Both the position numbers and the translations under genes were made by a program. Shown piece after piece: positions 10,897-23,031 of a DNA stretch of 64,000 bases. Below the pieces are notes generated by a model, which did no database searches, had not been told where the DNA came from, and worked only from the letters and a program-made list of their open reading frames with translations. Origin of the DNA: Plantago ovata (Eukaryota > Streptophyta > Magnoliopsida > Lamiales > Plantaginaceae); the NCBI GenBank assembly GCA_028274465.1, contig CM051457.1, positions 70,840,496-70,904,495 of the forward strand. The letters run 5' to 3'. Each line of letters begins with the position of its first letter. Position 1 is the first letter of the stretch.

Positions 10897-12192
10897 TGAT
10901 GAACGCGGATGTCGTGCTCCGAATTCAAGCAAATAAATTTGTAATTAGCCAAAGGCAATCCACAACTACAACGAAAACTGTAGTGTAGCAGTGGAATGAC
11001 TCGAGTGTCGTTCTCTCAGGACTATAACTAGCTTTATCAAATCTAATTTAGAATATAAAACAGCAGATAGATAGCAAAAGGGGGTTTGTAGCAGATAATG
11101 GAGATTGGTGATAGTATGGTCCTTCTTAACATAACGGGTCGATAATCATGCATAAATTCCTCGGTCTTGCATAGAGATCTTTGAATCAATCTAGTGTCCT
11201 GTTGCAAATATTAAGCACTACGAAGATAATTGGTCTGACAAGTCAATCACTATTATCCTAATGTGTTCCGTAATTATTCAACACTACGAAGATAATTGGT
11301 CTGATGGTCGACAAGTGTCTTATTGTGCATAATGATTAATACAACATACGAGAATTTAGGTTGTGCCTGATCAACGAAATAAAGCAATGACACGGAGTAT
11401 AATGCGCGATATAGCCATTAGCATGATTATCTTACCTTCGCTAAGAATTCACATACTACCACCAACGTTAAGTTTAGCTACTCATAATAGGCATGCAATC
11501 AACAGAAATCATAGAAGAAAACATATTGAAAGATACATAAAATAAGTAGATTAAACTGTAAGATACAAGTTACCGAAGGTTGTCAATCTCCGAAGAATTG
11601 CGATCCTACGAGCTCCAATCCGCTATGAAAAAGTATCCCCTAAGCTACGGAACTCCAAGGACAAGCTCCGGGAAGTTCCTACCTAAAACTATAGAGAGAG
11701 GTGAGAAAGTAGGTCTGGAAAGATCTGATTTTCGGAGAAAACTGAGCAACTATATATAGGCCCCGAAATACTATGGGGCGGTTCGCCCCACACACCGGGC
11801 GGTTCGCCCGGTGTGGGGCGGTTCACCCACCGCCCCAGAGAGTTTTTCGCGGAATTCCGCGTTTTCGACGCGTTTTTGGATTTCTTCCCCTTTTCGGACT
11901 CGGTTTCTGACTTCTAGTAGCCTTCTAACCTCCAGATTCGGCCCGTAGACTTCAAATCCTATCCGGGAACCTTCAGATACTCCAAATAGGCTTCTGGAAC
12001 ACCAATTCCTTGTCAACTTCAATATAATTGCCCGGAAATCTTCGAATTTCAACCAAAACCTGTAAAGTAAAATCTAAAGGGAAACGTGACACTATTCTAA
12101 TAAAATGCATTAAAATATAGCTAAATTAACATAGATGATAGCTAAAATAGGTGAAAAAGACTCGAATGAAAGTGTAAAATACACATTCATCA
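10897..12192 (-). repeat. E2 3' LTR
   Basis: TGATGAACGCG at the outer end and TTCATCA at 12192, next to the purine tract. TATA-like sequence at about 11750-11759. Beside it, 11774-11845 is an array of GC palindromes (GGGGCGGTTCGCCCC and CCGGGCGGTTCGCCCGG) whose order differs from that in the 5' LTR. Confidence 0.93.
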
Positions 12193-13731
12193 AACTCCCC
12201 AAACCTAACCTTTGCTTGTCCTCAAGCAACTAAGCTAGACTCTAATACAAAAAACATGCAAGACACAAAATGGAGTCTCATGCCAAATAAAATGAACCAA
12301 TCTACTGAATCTACCAAATAACATATGAACAAAAACCATATAAATCAAAGCATGAATATAGGTTGAAGAATACCTCGATTGACTTATACACATCCACATA
12401 AGCACTTATGTCAAGACAAGATAGTCTCTCGTAACATTCTCTACCTGGACCTAGTCAGTGACGATGTAATGAAGCATGCTAAGATACGAATGGTTGTCCC
12501 GTGCCTATGAAACTGAGGACTTACTACTGTTCCACCATGTTAAGACTTTTTCTCAAAACAGGTCGAACCAGTACTGGCTCTCATCAAACGAAGGAGGGTT
12601 CCCTATAAAGATAACACTCCCCTATTCTACCCATCTCTAAGTAAAGTCTTAAACTATTCACCACTTCCTGAATGGCAGGACGAGGATGGTCTAGAATAGA
12701 TGACTCTCAAGACAAAAAAGATAAAAGATAAAACACGATTACGAACATTACAAAAATGGAAAAGACTTAACACTTTGCTAAACTGCTATCTGGCTTTCTT
12801 TTTGGACCCTTCTTTGCTTTTTTGGTGTCTTTTCTTTTTTTCTTTTTTTTTCTCCAGATTCTTTTTTCCTTTTTCTTTTTCTTTTTTTCTGGAATTTTTC
12901 TTTCTTCTTTTTTTTCGATTTTTCTACCCAACAGTAGCATAACAAAAAGAGAAACAAAATGAATCACACGACTTCCCCAAACCTATTCGAAAGAATAGGT
13001 TGGAGTTCAAAATGCACGAAAAAGGAAAAATAAACTCACGATACGAAAATGAAAAACAGAAACAAGTCTAATGATGGTGTAACCCCCTCCCCAAACCTAT
13101 TCGGAAGAATAGGTCATAAACAAAGGATCACACAACCTCACGCTACCTCCTTCCTAGGCATTTAGCAATCTCAAAGCATGGTGAAGACTTGTTGCCTCTT
13201 AGGTACATAATTACTCGGGAAAACAACCAAAAGACCCTAACATGCATCATCCTATTATAAAGGCCTTCGTGAACCGCAGTAGAGAAAACACCACTAATTG
13301 ATGTCGAGACTACCATGCTTAACTAAGTGCAATACATAAATGTGACAAGCCAAGCGAGAAAAACCTCAAACAAATTCATAGAGATGAAGCATACGATTAA
13401 TGGCATAGTTGGTTGATCTACCCAATAAAAAAGTTCAAAAAATTCGGCAACAATAAACTCCATATAAAACATGCAAGACTATCCTAGGATGAATGTAGTG
13501 AAATGCAACCTAAAAAACTAAGAAAGCGGTAAACGTGCAAATGCAAATGCAACAAAGAACAAGATACTAATCAACACAAAGCCAAACAATACTTAACATC
13601 ATGGTTCACATCCCATCCCCCTTACGATTCTTAAGCTAGCCCCTAGCAAAAGAGAATGAGTAATAAGAAGTGATACTAGATGTTACCGAACGGTTTGGCC
13701 TCGGTTGGCTGAGAGTGGACATGTGGAAGGA
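12193..13731 (-). other. E2 3' non-coding region, purine tract and hairpins
   Basis: No gene. Contains the polypurine tract (12193-12210), the TTGCTTGTCCTCAAGCAA hairpin (12212-12229), a T/C-rich tract at about 12798-12925 (purine-rich on the coding strand) and two AACCTATTC palindromes (12980-13001; 13094-13115). Closely similar to 748-2217 of E1 and, in reverse, 52247-53710 of E4. Confidence 0.8.
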
Positions 13732-15036
13732 CTAATCATCGGGATGGTAGTCCCCATAAAAGTCACTCCACATGTCATTCATGAGCTCATTGGACTGTCG
13801 TAGAGCTTCCTGCTGTTGCTGGATGAGCTGTTGCTGCTCCCACATGTGCTGCCTATTCTCTCGGTGATGCTCCTCGAATATCTCCCAATCGCGGTTGTGC
13901 TGGACAATGTGCCTGTCAAGGTCCTGTCGCATGGCCGCGTTGTTGGCATCAATTCTGTCGAAACGGCCGTCGAGGTAGGTACGGAATTCAGAGAAGTCAA
14001 ATCCTCTAGACCCCTGTGGTGCTCGAGGTGGTGCATGCGGTGCTCGATGGACAAACGGGATATCTGGGATAGGGGCCTCGCCAACATCAGCCTCCATAGA
14101 ATCCTCATCATCGGAATCATTTGGCTGGAATGGTGCTCCTACATCAGCAGCGACAGCTGTGGGGTTCTTCAACTGATACCTGTTGAGCTGTACCTCAATG
14201 GTCGAGGGTGAAAGGGCAGCGACCTCGCAATTCCTCTCCTCAATATCATCGACCCCATGATATATGCAGTAGGCTGTGATGAAGCTTGGGAAGATGAAAG
14301 GCTTCCTCTTCTTTTCCCAGTGGCACTCGTACTCCTCATACATAATGTGCCCTATGTCGATCTGATGTCCATCTATGAGGCAGTAGAGGAGCTCGGCGTA
14401 GTAGGGCTGAATACATGTGTCATTCTTCCTCGGGATCAAGTCGGAGATGCAAAATTTCATCATCACCTTAGCTTCAATACTAAGGTCGCTATAACTGATC
14501 CGTCCAGGTTCAACCCCGATTTCCGGATATCGGTACTCCCTGTTGCAGATCACGTCTGTGATGTGTCTCCCTATCCCCCTAGAGGTCCTCGAATACAGGT
14601 AGGCATGGTCGCTCCCTGTGAATTCCGGGTTCCCGAAATGGATGAAGGAAGAAATGTACCCTGGGTTCCACGGTATAATCAGGCCTGGGACTAGCACCCC
14701 ATTCTTCTCCTCGAGATCCGTGTATCCAGTGTAGAACTCTTGGAGGAGGCTCTCGTCATACCCTTTGAACCTGTTGGAACTGTACCATGCCCAATTCCTT
14801 TGTGACCCTAAACGTGACAGCGTCCTATATCCCGCTCTATCCACTGCGGACTCAGGAATGTCAATCCTCCTATCTGGGATGATCGACCTTCCTCCGTCGG
14901 CCATCTCCGCCTCTAGCCTTTGTCGCACCTCTATCGCAGCGACAGACAACTCGAACAAATGGTGAGATGGTTGGGAGCTTGATGCTACTCCCTTCCCCTT
15001 TTTGCTAGAGCCGGCTCTCCTTGTCCTCGGTGCCAT
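13732..15036 (-). CDS. Intact 434-aa ORF of E2, resembles the plant putative transposon protein domain
   Basis: The start is the ATG at 15036 (MAPRTRRAGSSKKGKG); the frame stays open slightly upstream but without another ATG. The first 30 residues are basic and could bind nucleic acid or direct nuclear import. Residues about 70-260 form a globular region (QRNWAWYSSNRFKGYDESLL, then VLVPGLIIPWNPGYISSFIH, AELLYCLIDGHQIDIGHIMY, FIFPSFITAYCIYHGVDDIE) that by memory of the family resembles the domain named putative plant transposon protein, often found in Athila-type elements outside pol. Then come an acidic linker (NDSDDEDSMEAD), a proline-rich stretch and a long Gln-rich coiled-coil-like C-terminus (EQQQLIQQQQEALRQ). 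It has no stop while the neighbouring gag is broken. Function unknown. Confidence 0.72.
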   Translation of the reverse strand: MAPRTRRAGSSKKGKGVASSSQPSHHLFELSVAAIEVRQRLEAEMADGGRSIIPDRRIDIPESAVDRAGYRTLSRLGSQRNWAWYSSNRFKGYDESLLQEFYTGYTDLEEKNGVLVPGLIIPWNPGYISSFIHFGNPEFTGSDHAYLYSRTSRGIGRHITDVICNREYRYPEIGVEPGRISYSDLSIEAKVMMKFCISDLIPRKNDTCIQPYYAELLYCLIDGHQIDIGHIMYEEYECHWEKKRKPFIFPSFITAYCIYHGVDDIEERNCEVAALSPSTIEVQLNRYQLKNPTAVAADVGAPFQPNDSDDEDSMEADVGEAPIPDIPFVHRAPHAPPRAPQGSRGFDFSEFRTYLDGRFDRIDANNAAMRQDLDRHIVQHNRDWEIFEEHHRENRQHMWEQQQLIQQQQEALRQSNELMNDMWSDFYGDYHPDD

Positions 15037-16161
15037 GATTCCTACAAACAGCAATTAGTATTTTGTACGATGCAAAACAGACCTATGCATATGGAAATAT
15101 ACGAGTGAACAAACGAGTAATATTCTCAAAAATCCAACTCCTCAAAAACCCAAAGCCTAGACTAGCTAATTCATTACGCAACATATCAATGTAACTACTA
15201 CAATAACATATCGCATTATGCTCTTGCTAACAACAAATGTCTTGAATCACAAGGTTCAATCCATACCATAAAAATAAAAAATCTAGCATAAATCCTCAAA
15301 TTCATCATTCATGCATTCTACCAATACATCCATCAATATCATATCAATAAACACATGTTTAAGCATGGAATGAAAGTAAGAGAGACATTTCCCTAACAAG
15401 ACATATATCATCCAATTAGAAAAATTCTCAAATCATCAAACCAAGCCTAATTGAACATGTAATTGACAATGAATAACGAATCTAATCACATAAAACATCA
15501 ACCCATACATCATACAAGCCTAATTGAAGCATAAATTAAAAAAATCCCCAAATTGTAAAAATTAGGGTTCATGTGATAATACCTCAAATCCGGAAATTGA
15601 ATGATCTAGGAAGAAATTGGTTCGGATAGAAAGATAGAGCACGTAACGGGCTTCGAATGAAGCTAAAGAACACACAAAATGATGGAGAGATGAAAAAGTT
15701 ATGAAGATTTGAAGTTATTTTGAATATGGAGGAAATTTTGGAGTTTGGAAGATGAAAATGGAGGAAAATGGGGGTTTGGGGAAGAAACCCCCGTTTTTTA
15801 ACAATCTGGTGGTCGCCCCACACTTGGGGCGGACCGCCCCGCGCGATCGGAGCGCGCGCGCGCGCTCTGGACGTGGGGCGATTCGCCCCCACTCCTAGGT
15901 GGGAGACGAACGTTTTTTTTTGAAATAAAAATGCGGTTTTTAGTCCCCGAAAAATCATTTTCCTCAAAAAATCACTCGAAAAGTCGCACTCGAACACAAC
16001 ATAAGCACATACGACACAGAACCGAACAAATTCACATATGAAAAGCAAATTGTTCAAGTATGAATGCATGCAATAAAGCGGTAAAGAAAGCGATAAAAAC
16101 CCCGGGTTGCTTCCCGGGTAGCGCCATTGTTTAAAGTCTCTGACTCGACTCCTGTCTTCGC
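15037..16161 (-). other. E2 spacer between protease and the 434-aa ORF
   Basis: AT-rich and without a convincing gene; the largest ORF (15584-16069) has no recognisable motif. Positions 15809-15906 carry the same GC palindrome type as the LTRs (GGGGCGGACCGCCCC, GGGGCGATTCGCCCC) around a CGCGCGCGCGCG run. This is where pol would lie in an autonomous Athila-like element. Confidence 0.55.
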
Positions 16162-18320
16162 CTATCTTTTCCTTCTGAGGGTACTAGACTTCCCCTTCAC
16201 GAGTCTCCTTCCCGTTCCTCGATCCTGTGAATAAGAGTGAACATAGACGTTAAGACCACTGTAATCAATAGTGTTAGGAGTATCGGGTGGATCAGGTGGA
16301 TCGGATATGGCTTGCAACACATGTTGCTTGCCATCCACTTCGATAGTGCAAGTCCTTTGGTAGATGTCCATCACGGAGCGTAGCTTAGTCAAGAATGTTC
16401 GTGCTAAGAGTATGACATCCCCCGTTCCTGGTGCTGATGCCGGCATAATTACAAAATCGGTGTAGACAGAGGTTTCACCAATTTTGACTAATACATTCTT
16501 CACAACGCCTTCGGGTTTCACAAGGGATCCATCCGCCAGTTGCACAATAGCCTTATGCACAGTTAGTTCTCCAAGGTTACTCTTCTCGAAAACATTCAAA
16601 GGGAGCACATTAGAGTAGGATCTTGTGTCTAGTGTGGCTCGGACATCTTCAAGCTCCCCAATCCCGACCTTAACATCGAAACTTTGAGGGAGTGGCTCGG
16701 GATCCTCTTGCTCCTCTTCACTTTTGTTGGTACCAAGGTCCTTCTCTTCTTCTTCGTCTTGTGGGGGCATTTCCCTCTTGCAACTCTCGCACTTAGCAAC
16801 CTTCTTGATGGTGATTTCAACAGGTAGATCACCCACCAACGTAATGGACATCGACTTCTCAGTGTTGCTAGGCAGCTTGCCTTGTTCCCTACTTGCTCCT
16901 CGGTCGATCAACTCTTGCATCTTTTGATGGGCAAGCCTAGTGCTTTCTTCCAACCTATCGAGTCTTGCCCTAGTCTTCTCGGAATCTTCTTCATAACGTT
17001 TGAGAAAACTTTGTGTATGATCGACCATCTTTTGCAAGTACTCCATCAGTTGAGCCGACTTCGACTTCGGTGGCTCTTTCGGAGCGGGGTTTTCGTAGTG
17101 ATCATTACCATAGTTCAGCCTACTACGCTCTTGGTTAGGTCCATAAGTTTGGTTAGCCGGTGCATATCCTTGTTTGTTTCGGAATCCCCTTCTCCAAAAA
17201 CCACCTCGAGGGTTCCTACCGTCTTCTCCGTAGCTAACTTCTTGAGTACCAAACTCCGTAGCAAAGGCTTCTTCTTCGCCTCCTCGAGCCCAGTTGCCAT
17301 CATCGTATGCCAGCTCCGATCTACACATATGAGCCCCATGCCCATAGTTCTTGCATATTCGGCATACTTCGTTCGAAACAGTTGTTCCGGTGGCGCTCTT
17401 GAGGACTTACTTCAATTCGTTGGTAAAGCACTCGAATTGATCCCCATTTCCCCTGTACATAGGGGCTTCTTGAGTCGGTGGAGCTTCAGGTCCACGTCTC
17501 CTAACCATCGCTCCTGGGTCCTTGAACTGCGAACCCTTAGCAAGCCTTTCGAAAACTGCCCAGACGGCTTCTGCGGTTTCCTCCCAAATATTGCCTTGGC
17601 ATTGGAAATGTACCACTTGTTGGTTCTCGAAGGTTAGTCCATTGTAGAAGTGTTGGACTAGGTCGGAAAGTTCAAAACCATGGTGAGGGCACTTGTTCGT
17701 GAGATCTTGGAACCTCTCGAACGCGGTGTAGATGGTCTCATCATAGTCCTGTTTGAATCCAGTGATCTGCGCCTTTAGCGCGGTAGTCAAGGTGTGAGGG
17801 AAGTATTTCTCCATGAAAGCTGAAAAAACCTTCTCCCAAGTGTCCAGCGAGCCGGCTGGAAGAGAACTTAACCATGACTTGGCTCTGTCGCCATGTCCCA
17901 TAGCAAAACCTTCATCCTTAACTCATCCGTTGTTATGTCAGCTCTTGGTCGTGGGAGTTGGTTGACGAAATCATCGATATCGTGCAAGTACCCCATCACA
18001 TCTTCCCTTGATAAGCCATAGAACCTCGGAAGTTGTTGGAATGCGTGGTTCTTGATTTCCAGATCTCGGGTTGTAGACGAAAGAACAATCGCCGGTCCCC
18101 TCATACGATCCTTGGTGGGTTGAACCCATGCCTTCAGTGGTCTAGCTTCTGCCATTCCGTCGATTTCCTTGAAAAGAATGTGTAGAGATTCAGAGAAATC
18201 GGTATCCTCTAATTCCTCTAGTGCGCGCCTTTCAAGTAGTCGCCTTCTTTGGTGGTAGACTCTGTAGATCTCAGCAATTGAATCAGCAAGCGGTGTTCCT
18301 GTAGAACGTGTATGCGGCAA
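16162..18320 (-). pseudogene. E2 gag-protease, Athila-like, one frameshift and one stop
   Basis: The N-terminal frame (17868-18320) gives IKNHAFQQLPRFYGLSREDVMGYLHD; its first ATG has been lost (it opens at TTG). A frameshift near 17870-17900 leads to the frame with DRAKSWLSSLPAGSLDTWEK, FMEKYFPHTL and CPHHGF, the Athila-type gag core. TAA at 17407-17409 follows, then in the same frame a zinc knuckle CRICKNYGHGAHMC (about 17323-17364) and a basic linker. The protease-like domain (VKVGIGELEDVRATLDTRSY, NVLPLNVFEK, ADGSLVKPEGVVKNVLVKIG) ends near 16162. The catalytic loop reads D-T-R-S where D-x-G-A/S is expected, so the protease is probably inactive. Confidence 0.8.
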
Positions 18321-18453
18321 CAGACTAGGAAAGGTGATTAGAAACAGACTAGGAAAGCAGTATTAGAGAGAGATTAAAAAGGAAAATTAAAACTAGTAGA
18401 ATTAGGAATCTAAAGCTGAAAATATAAACAAATTAAACAGAAAAAAGGAGTAT

Positions 18454-18473
18454 AGTCCCCGGCAGCGGCGCCA
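18454..18473 (-). promoter_or_regulatory. E2 primer binding site, tRNA-Asp type
   Basis: Minus strand TGGCGCCGCTGCCGGGGACT, one mismatch (C for T at base 9) to the E1 site. It starts three bases after the 5' LTR. Confidence 0.88.
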
Positions 18474-18476
18474 ATT

Positions 18477-19769
18477 TGATGAACGCGCGGATGTCGTGCT
18501 CCGAATTCAAGCAAATAAATTTGTAATTAGCCAAAGGCAATCCACAACTACAACGAAAACCATAGTGTAGCAGTAGAATGACTCGAGTGTCGTTCTCTCA
18601 GGACTATAACTAGCTTTATCAAATCTAATTTAGAATATAAAACAGCAGACAGATAGCAAAAGGGGGTTTCTAGCAGATAATGGAGATTGGTGATAGTATG
18701 GTCCTTCTTAACATAACGGGTCGATAATCATGCATAAATTCCTCGGTCTTGCATAGAGATCTTTGAATCAATCTAGTGTCCTGTTGCAAATATTAAGCAC
18801 TACGAAGATAATTGGTCTGACAAGTCAATCACTATTGTCCTAATGTGTTCCGTAATTATTCAACACTACGAAGATAATTGGTCTGATGTTCGACAAGTGT
18901 CCTATTGTGCATAATGATTAATACAACATACGAGAATTTAGGCTGTGCCTGATCAACGAAATAAAGCAATGACACGGAGTATAATGCGCGATATAGCCAT
19001 TAGCATGATTATCTTCCCTTCGCTAAGAATTCACATACTACCACCAACGATAAGTTTAGCTACTCATAATAGGCATGCAATCAACATAAATCATAGAAGA
19101 AAACATATTGAAAGATATATAAAATAAGTAGATTAAACTGTAAGATACAAGTTACCGAAAGTTGTCAATCTCCGAAGAATTGCGATCCTACGAGCTCCAA
19201 TCCGCTATGAAAAAGTATCCCCTAAGCTACGGAACTCCTAGGACAAGCCCCGGGAAGTTCCTACCTAAAACTATAGAGAGAGGTGAGAAAGTAGGTCTGG
19301 AAAGATCTGATTTTTGGAGAAAACTGAGCAACTATATATAGGCCCCGAAATACTGTGGGGCGGTTCGCCCCACACACCGGGCGGTTCGCCCCATCTCTGG
19401 GGCGGTTCGCCCCAGAGAGTTTTTCGCGGAATTCCGCGTTTTCGACGCGTTTTTGGATTCCTTCCCCTTTTCGGACTCGGTTTCTGACTTCTAGTAGCCT
19501 TCTAACCTCCAAATTCGGCCCCTAGACTTCAAATCCTATCCGGAAACCTTCAGATACTCCAAATAGGCTTCTGGAACACCAATTCCTTGTCAACTTCAAT
19601 ATAATTGCCCGGAAATCTTCAAATTTCAACCAAAACCTGTAAAATAAAATCTAAAGGGAAACGTGACACTATTCTAATAAAATGCATTAAAATATAGCTA
19701 AATTAACATAGAGGATAGCTAAAATAGGTGAAAAAGACTCGAATGAAAGTGTAAAATACACATTCATCA
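18477..19769 (-). repeat. E2 5' LTR
   Basis: Matches 10897-12192 with few differences by eye, apart from a two-base GC insertion near its start and a rearranged GC palindrome block at about 19357-19418. TATA-like sequence at 19332-19341 should direct leftward transcription of E2. Confidence 0.92.
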
Positions 19770-19774
19770 GTCTT

Positions 19775-19855
19775 ATAAGTGGAAGTCCACTTAAGACATT
19801 ATGCTAATCTGGGTATTAGGCATAAAGGTGACTGGCTCTAGTCCAAGTGGGAGAT
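19775..19855 (+). other. COP1 pol end and polypurine tract
   Basis: The COP1 pol frame ends at TAA 19776-19778 when E2 is removed. After about 65 bp the purine tract AAGTGGGAGAT (19845-19855) marks the start of the 3' LTR. Confidence 0.85.
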
Positions 19856-21944
19856 TGATAGTGTATATGTCCTAGAGAAAATCCTTACTAAGGGCATGGT
19901 GCCGTTATAGAGGACATATATGTACTATTACACAGCTCAACGTAATATAATATATGTTTGTTGCATTTTACTATTGAGTATCGCTTTCATATTTATATTA
20001 CACCAGGCTGCAGCATGTCATATCTTTATTACTGTCTGTATTGATATTAAACATGTCACCTCGGATAGATGACCGATCACACAGATAGTGGGAGCTATGT
20101 GAGTTATCATCTATCCCAAACTCTCCCTAGTCGAGGTTCATCTCGGATGTAGGGGTCTGAATGAACCAGACAAGACTAGTATGCGTGGAGGTTATACTTG
20201 TTGGAGCAAGTGTGAGCCGATCCCACGGCCACGGAACGGATTGTTGGACAATCGAGAAACATTCTCATAACTGCGCATAGTTGTTCGAAGAAGCTTTATC
20301 GAACAATAGAAGTACCCACCGGACACTCCCTTCGATGTATACTCTACACCGAAGTGTCTATGGGAACCGGTAAGTTGTCGAAGTGATGCCATTCGTCCTT
20401 TTTACTTACAGGACTTTATCATCACATTTATTGCCCCATATCCTTGGTGGACCCGTCGATGTCAGCTCTGAGTAAGCAGCTGACCTAAGACACGATCCAT
20501 GATTATGGCTACATACAAATGGGGATGATAAGTGATTCTGTGAAGGATTCATCTCTCAAGTGTAGCACAGGAGAGCACTGCTCATAGTCGTTCATAGTTG
20601 TGATGGTAAAACCGCTGACCAGCGTATCAATATTATTATGATGGTCATAATAGATATTGGATTCACCATGCAACTCACTGAAGACGCCCGTGGATGTATT
20701 ATTTGGATAGACACTTCATCGATCCTAGATACATTCGAACAAGTCAGATGAAGGGACGTTACCATCGCCGCGTTGAGTGCAACAGACTTCGCAACGAAAG
20801 GGTTAGCTTTGAGAAACCTCTCGAACGTCCTCATGTATTAATATTGCAAATGGAACCGTCTAGGAATTCCATGTTGCCTAGTCTAGGACTTGCTTAATAC
20901 GATGAGGCCCACTATGTGGTGATTCAGCCTATCAGAATATCCTTGAAGATGGAATCGCAATTAATTTCGAATTAATTGTGATTGATGGATTATAATTAAT
21001 TTGGAATTAATTATAATATTTAGTGGCTCAATTTATAATTTGGAATTATTAATTGAATTGGCTAATTAATTGTATTTTATGTAAATACAATTAAAGATTA
21101 TATTTTAGAAATATAATGGAGGTTTGATTTGAAAGGATATGTTAATTTAGAAATGCACATGGGCAAAATCTACTTGGAGTTTGAATTGCCTTAGAACTAT
21201 AAGTGGGTCCCAAAATTGGGACCCACCTATTTCCCGTAGGATAGGGCGCGCGCGCGCGTTAGCTAGATAGGGGAAGGAGTTCGACTCCTTCCTCTATTAG
21301 AAGTCCAAGGGATAAGTTAGATTTTCCTGATTGAGTTTTAATTTGATTGGGAATGAATCTAGACTTAATATTGGTTTCCTGTGCAATAAGAATTAGATTT
21401 TTATTCCTATACGAAGTCTAATTGCTTATGCTTTAGGCTTCTCTAGACTACTATATATAGTAGACTATTAGAGAGCTTTGTATATAGATTTTCACACAGT
21501 TGAAGAATCAAATTCTTAGAGAATTATTCTACCCAGTTTTCTTAGAGAAAATAAAAGCTCTCCCCTCCTCTATAAGCCACACGCGCGCGCCACCTGCCGG
21601 AGGAATCGCCGCCCCATCTTCTTGGTCACACAAAGAATATCCTAGCATTCTTTTCGATAGGCTGTTCATCCGTGGATACCAAGGTTGAGGTTCTAGGAGC
21701 TGGAAACTAACTTTTATTGTCTTGCAGATAATCAAAGTATTGCAGATATCTTCGACTTCGACGAAGGAGAAGATACACCAAATTATTACGAACACTTGGA
21801 AGTTGCTTTGGAAGTAAGGTTAGTCTTCTAATTGACGTGTTTAAATATATAAGGCATATACATAATCAATTAACCTGTATGTTAAGAAATTTTTTGAAAT
21901 TCCGCTGCGTACCCTAGGGGTAACTCTGACTGTATTTTCTTACA
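19856..21944 (+). repeat. COP1 3' LTR, 2.09 kb
   Basis: Begins TGATAGTGTATATG after the purine tract and ends CTTACA at 21944. Its last 850 bp match 4227-5076. It contains a CG-alternating run near 21246-21260 and a TATATATAG segment near 21453. No gene; ORFs at 20192-20897 and 21500-21795 show no family features. Confidence 0.88.
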
Positions 21945-23031
21945 CGAAAACCGTAGTGTAGCAGTAGAATGACCTCGAGTGTCGTTCTCTAAGGACTATA
22001 ACTAGCTTTATCAAATCTAATTTAGAATATAAAAACAGCAGACGTAAAAGCAAAGGTTTTTCTAACAGATAATGGAGATTGGTGATAGTATGATCCTTTA
22101 TTCAACACTACGAAGATATAGATATGCATAGGTCGACGAGGGTCCAATTGTGCATAATAATTAATCAACATACGAGGATTTAGGCTGAGCCTGATCAACG
22201 AAATAAAGCAATAACACGGAGTATAATGCGCGATATAGCCATTAGCATGATTATCTACCCTTCGCTAAGAATTCACATACTACCACCAACGATAAGTTTA
22301 GCTACTCATAGTTGTCATGCAATCAACAGAAATCATAGAGGAAAACATGTTGAAAGATATAAAAAATAAGTAGAATAAACCGTAAGATACAATGTCACCG
22401 AAGGTTGTCAGTCTCCGAAGAATCGCGATCTTACAAGCTCCAATCTGCTATGAAAAAGTATCTCCTAAGCTACGAACCCCCAGAACAGGCTCTGGGAAGT
22501 TCCTACCTAAAACTATAGAGAAAGGTGAGAGAATAGGTCTGGAAAAGTATGAAAATCGGAGAAAAACTGAGCAACTATATATAGTATTTGAAATAGTGTG
22601 GGGCGAAGGGCCCCACACACCGGGCGAGTCGCCTGGTGTGGGGCGATTCGCCCCACATCCCGGGCGATTCACCCGGGAGTAAATTTCGGGATTTTGCGCG
22701 TTTTCGACGCGTTTTTGGATTTCTTCCCCTTTTCGGACTCGGTTTCTGACTTCTAGTGGCCTTCTAACCTCCAGATTCGACCCCTAGACTTCAAATCCTA
22801 TCCTGAAACCTTCAGATACTCCAATTAGGCTTCTGGAACACCAATTCCTTGTCAACTTCAATATAATTGCCCGGAAATTCTCGTTTTTCAACCAAAACCT
22901 GTAAAATAAAATCTAAAGGGAAATGTGACATTATTCTAATAAAATGCACTAAAATATAGCTAAATTAACATAGAGGATAGCTAGAATAGGTGAAAAAGAC
23001 TCAAATGAAAGTGTAAAATACACATTCATCA
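21945..23031 (-). repeat. E3: E-family LTR remnant
   Basis: Begins inside the LTR (CGAAAACCGTAGTG, about 80 bp from the usual end) directly after the COP1 3' LTR and runs to TTCATCA at 23031. It belongs to a different subfamily from E1/E2/E4 (shared variants with E5). It has an internal deletion near 22099 and a four-unit GC palindrome array (22597-22675) beside the TATA-like sequence at about 22574-22584. Probably the right part of the LTR into which COP1 inserted. Confidence 0.8.

Larger units (their letters stand above)
10897..19769 (-). mobile_element. E2: complete E-family LTR element with gag-protease and an extra ORF, no reverse transcriptase
   Basis: An 8,873 bp element on the minus strand, flanked by GTCTT at 10892-10896 and 19770-19774. 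It has two nearly identical LTRs of about 1.29 kb, a tRNA-Asp-type primer site, a broken gag-protease frame (16162-18320), an intact 434-codon ORF (13732-15036) and the family-specific 3' non-coding region. I looked for reverse transcriptase, RNase H and integrase motifs in all frames and found none. The gag and protease resemble the Athila branch of Ty3/gypsy. It is therefore a non-autonomous derivative, probably mobilised by an Athila-like partner. Confidence 0.88.
4227..21944 (+). mobile_element. COP1: decayed Ty1/copia LTR retrotransposon, split by E2
   Basis: Gene order is truncated 5' LTR, tRNA-iMet primer site, long leader, gag, protease, integrase, reverse transcriptase, RNase H, purine tract and 3' LTR. 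Integrase ahead of reverse transcriptase defines Ty1/copia. E2 interrupts the final codons of pol; removing E2 and one GTCTT copy restores AAG GTC TTA TAA at the pol end. Several frameshifts and stops make it non-functional. LTRs of about 2.1 kb and a 1.7 kb leader are long for copia. I do not assign a lineage. Confidence 0.9.

Noticed and set aside
11363..11545. 60-aa ORF starting MPDQRNKAMTRSIMRD, repeated at 18945-19127
   Set aside because: Lies inside the E-family LTR and is antisense to its transcription; repeats only because the LTR repeats.
13816..14694. Two plus-strand ORFs of 131 and 145 aa
   Set aside because: Antisense shadows of the intact 434-aa ORF of E2.
16882..17637. 251-aa plus-strand ORF
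   Set aside because: Antisense to E2 gag-protease; no domain, and the minus strand has zinc-knuckle and gag motifs.
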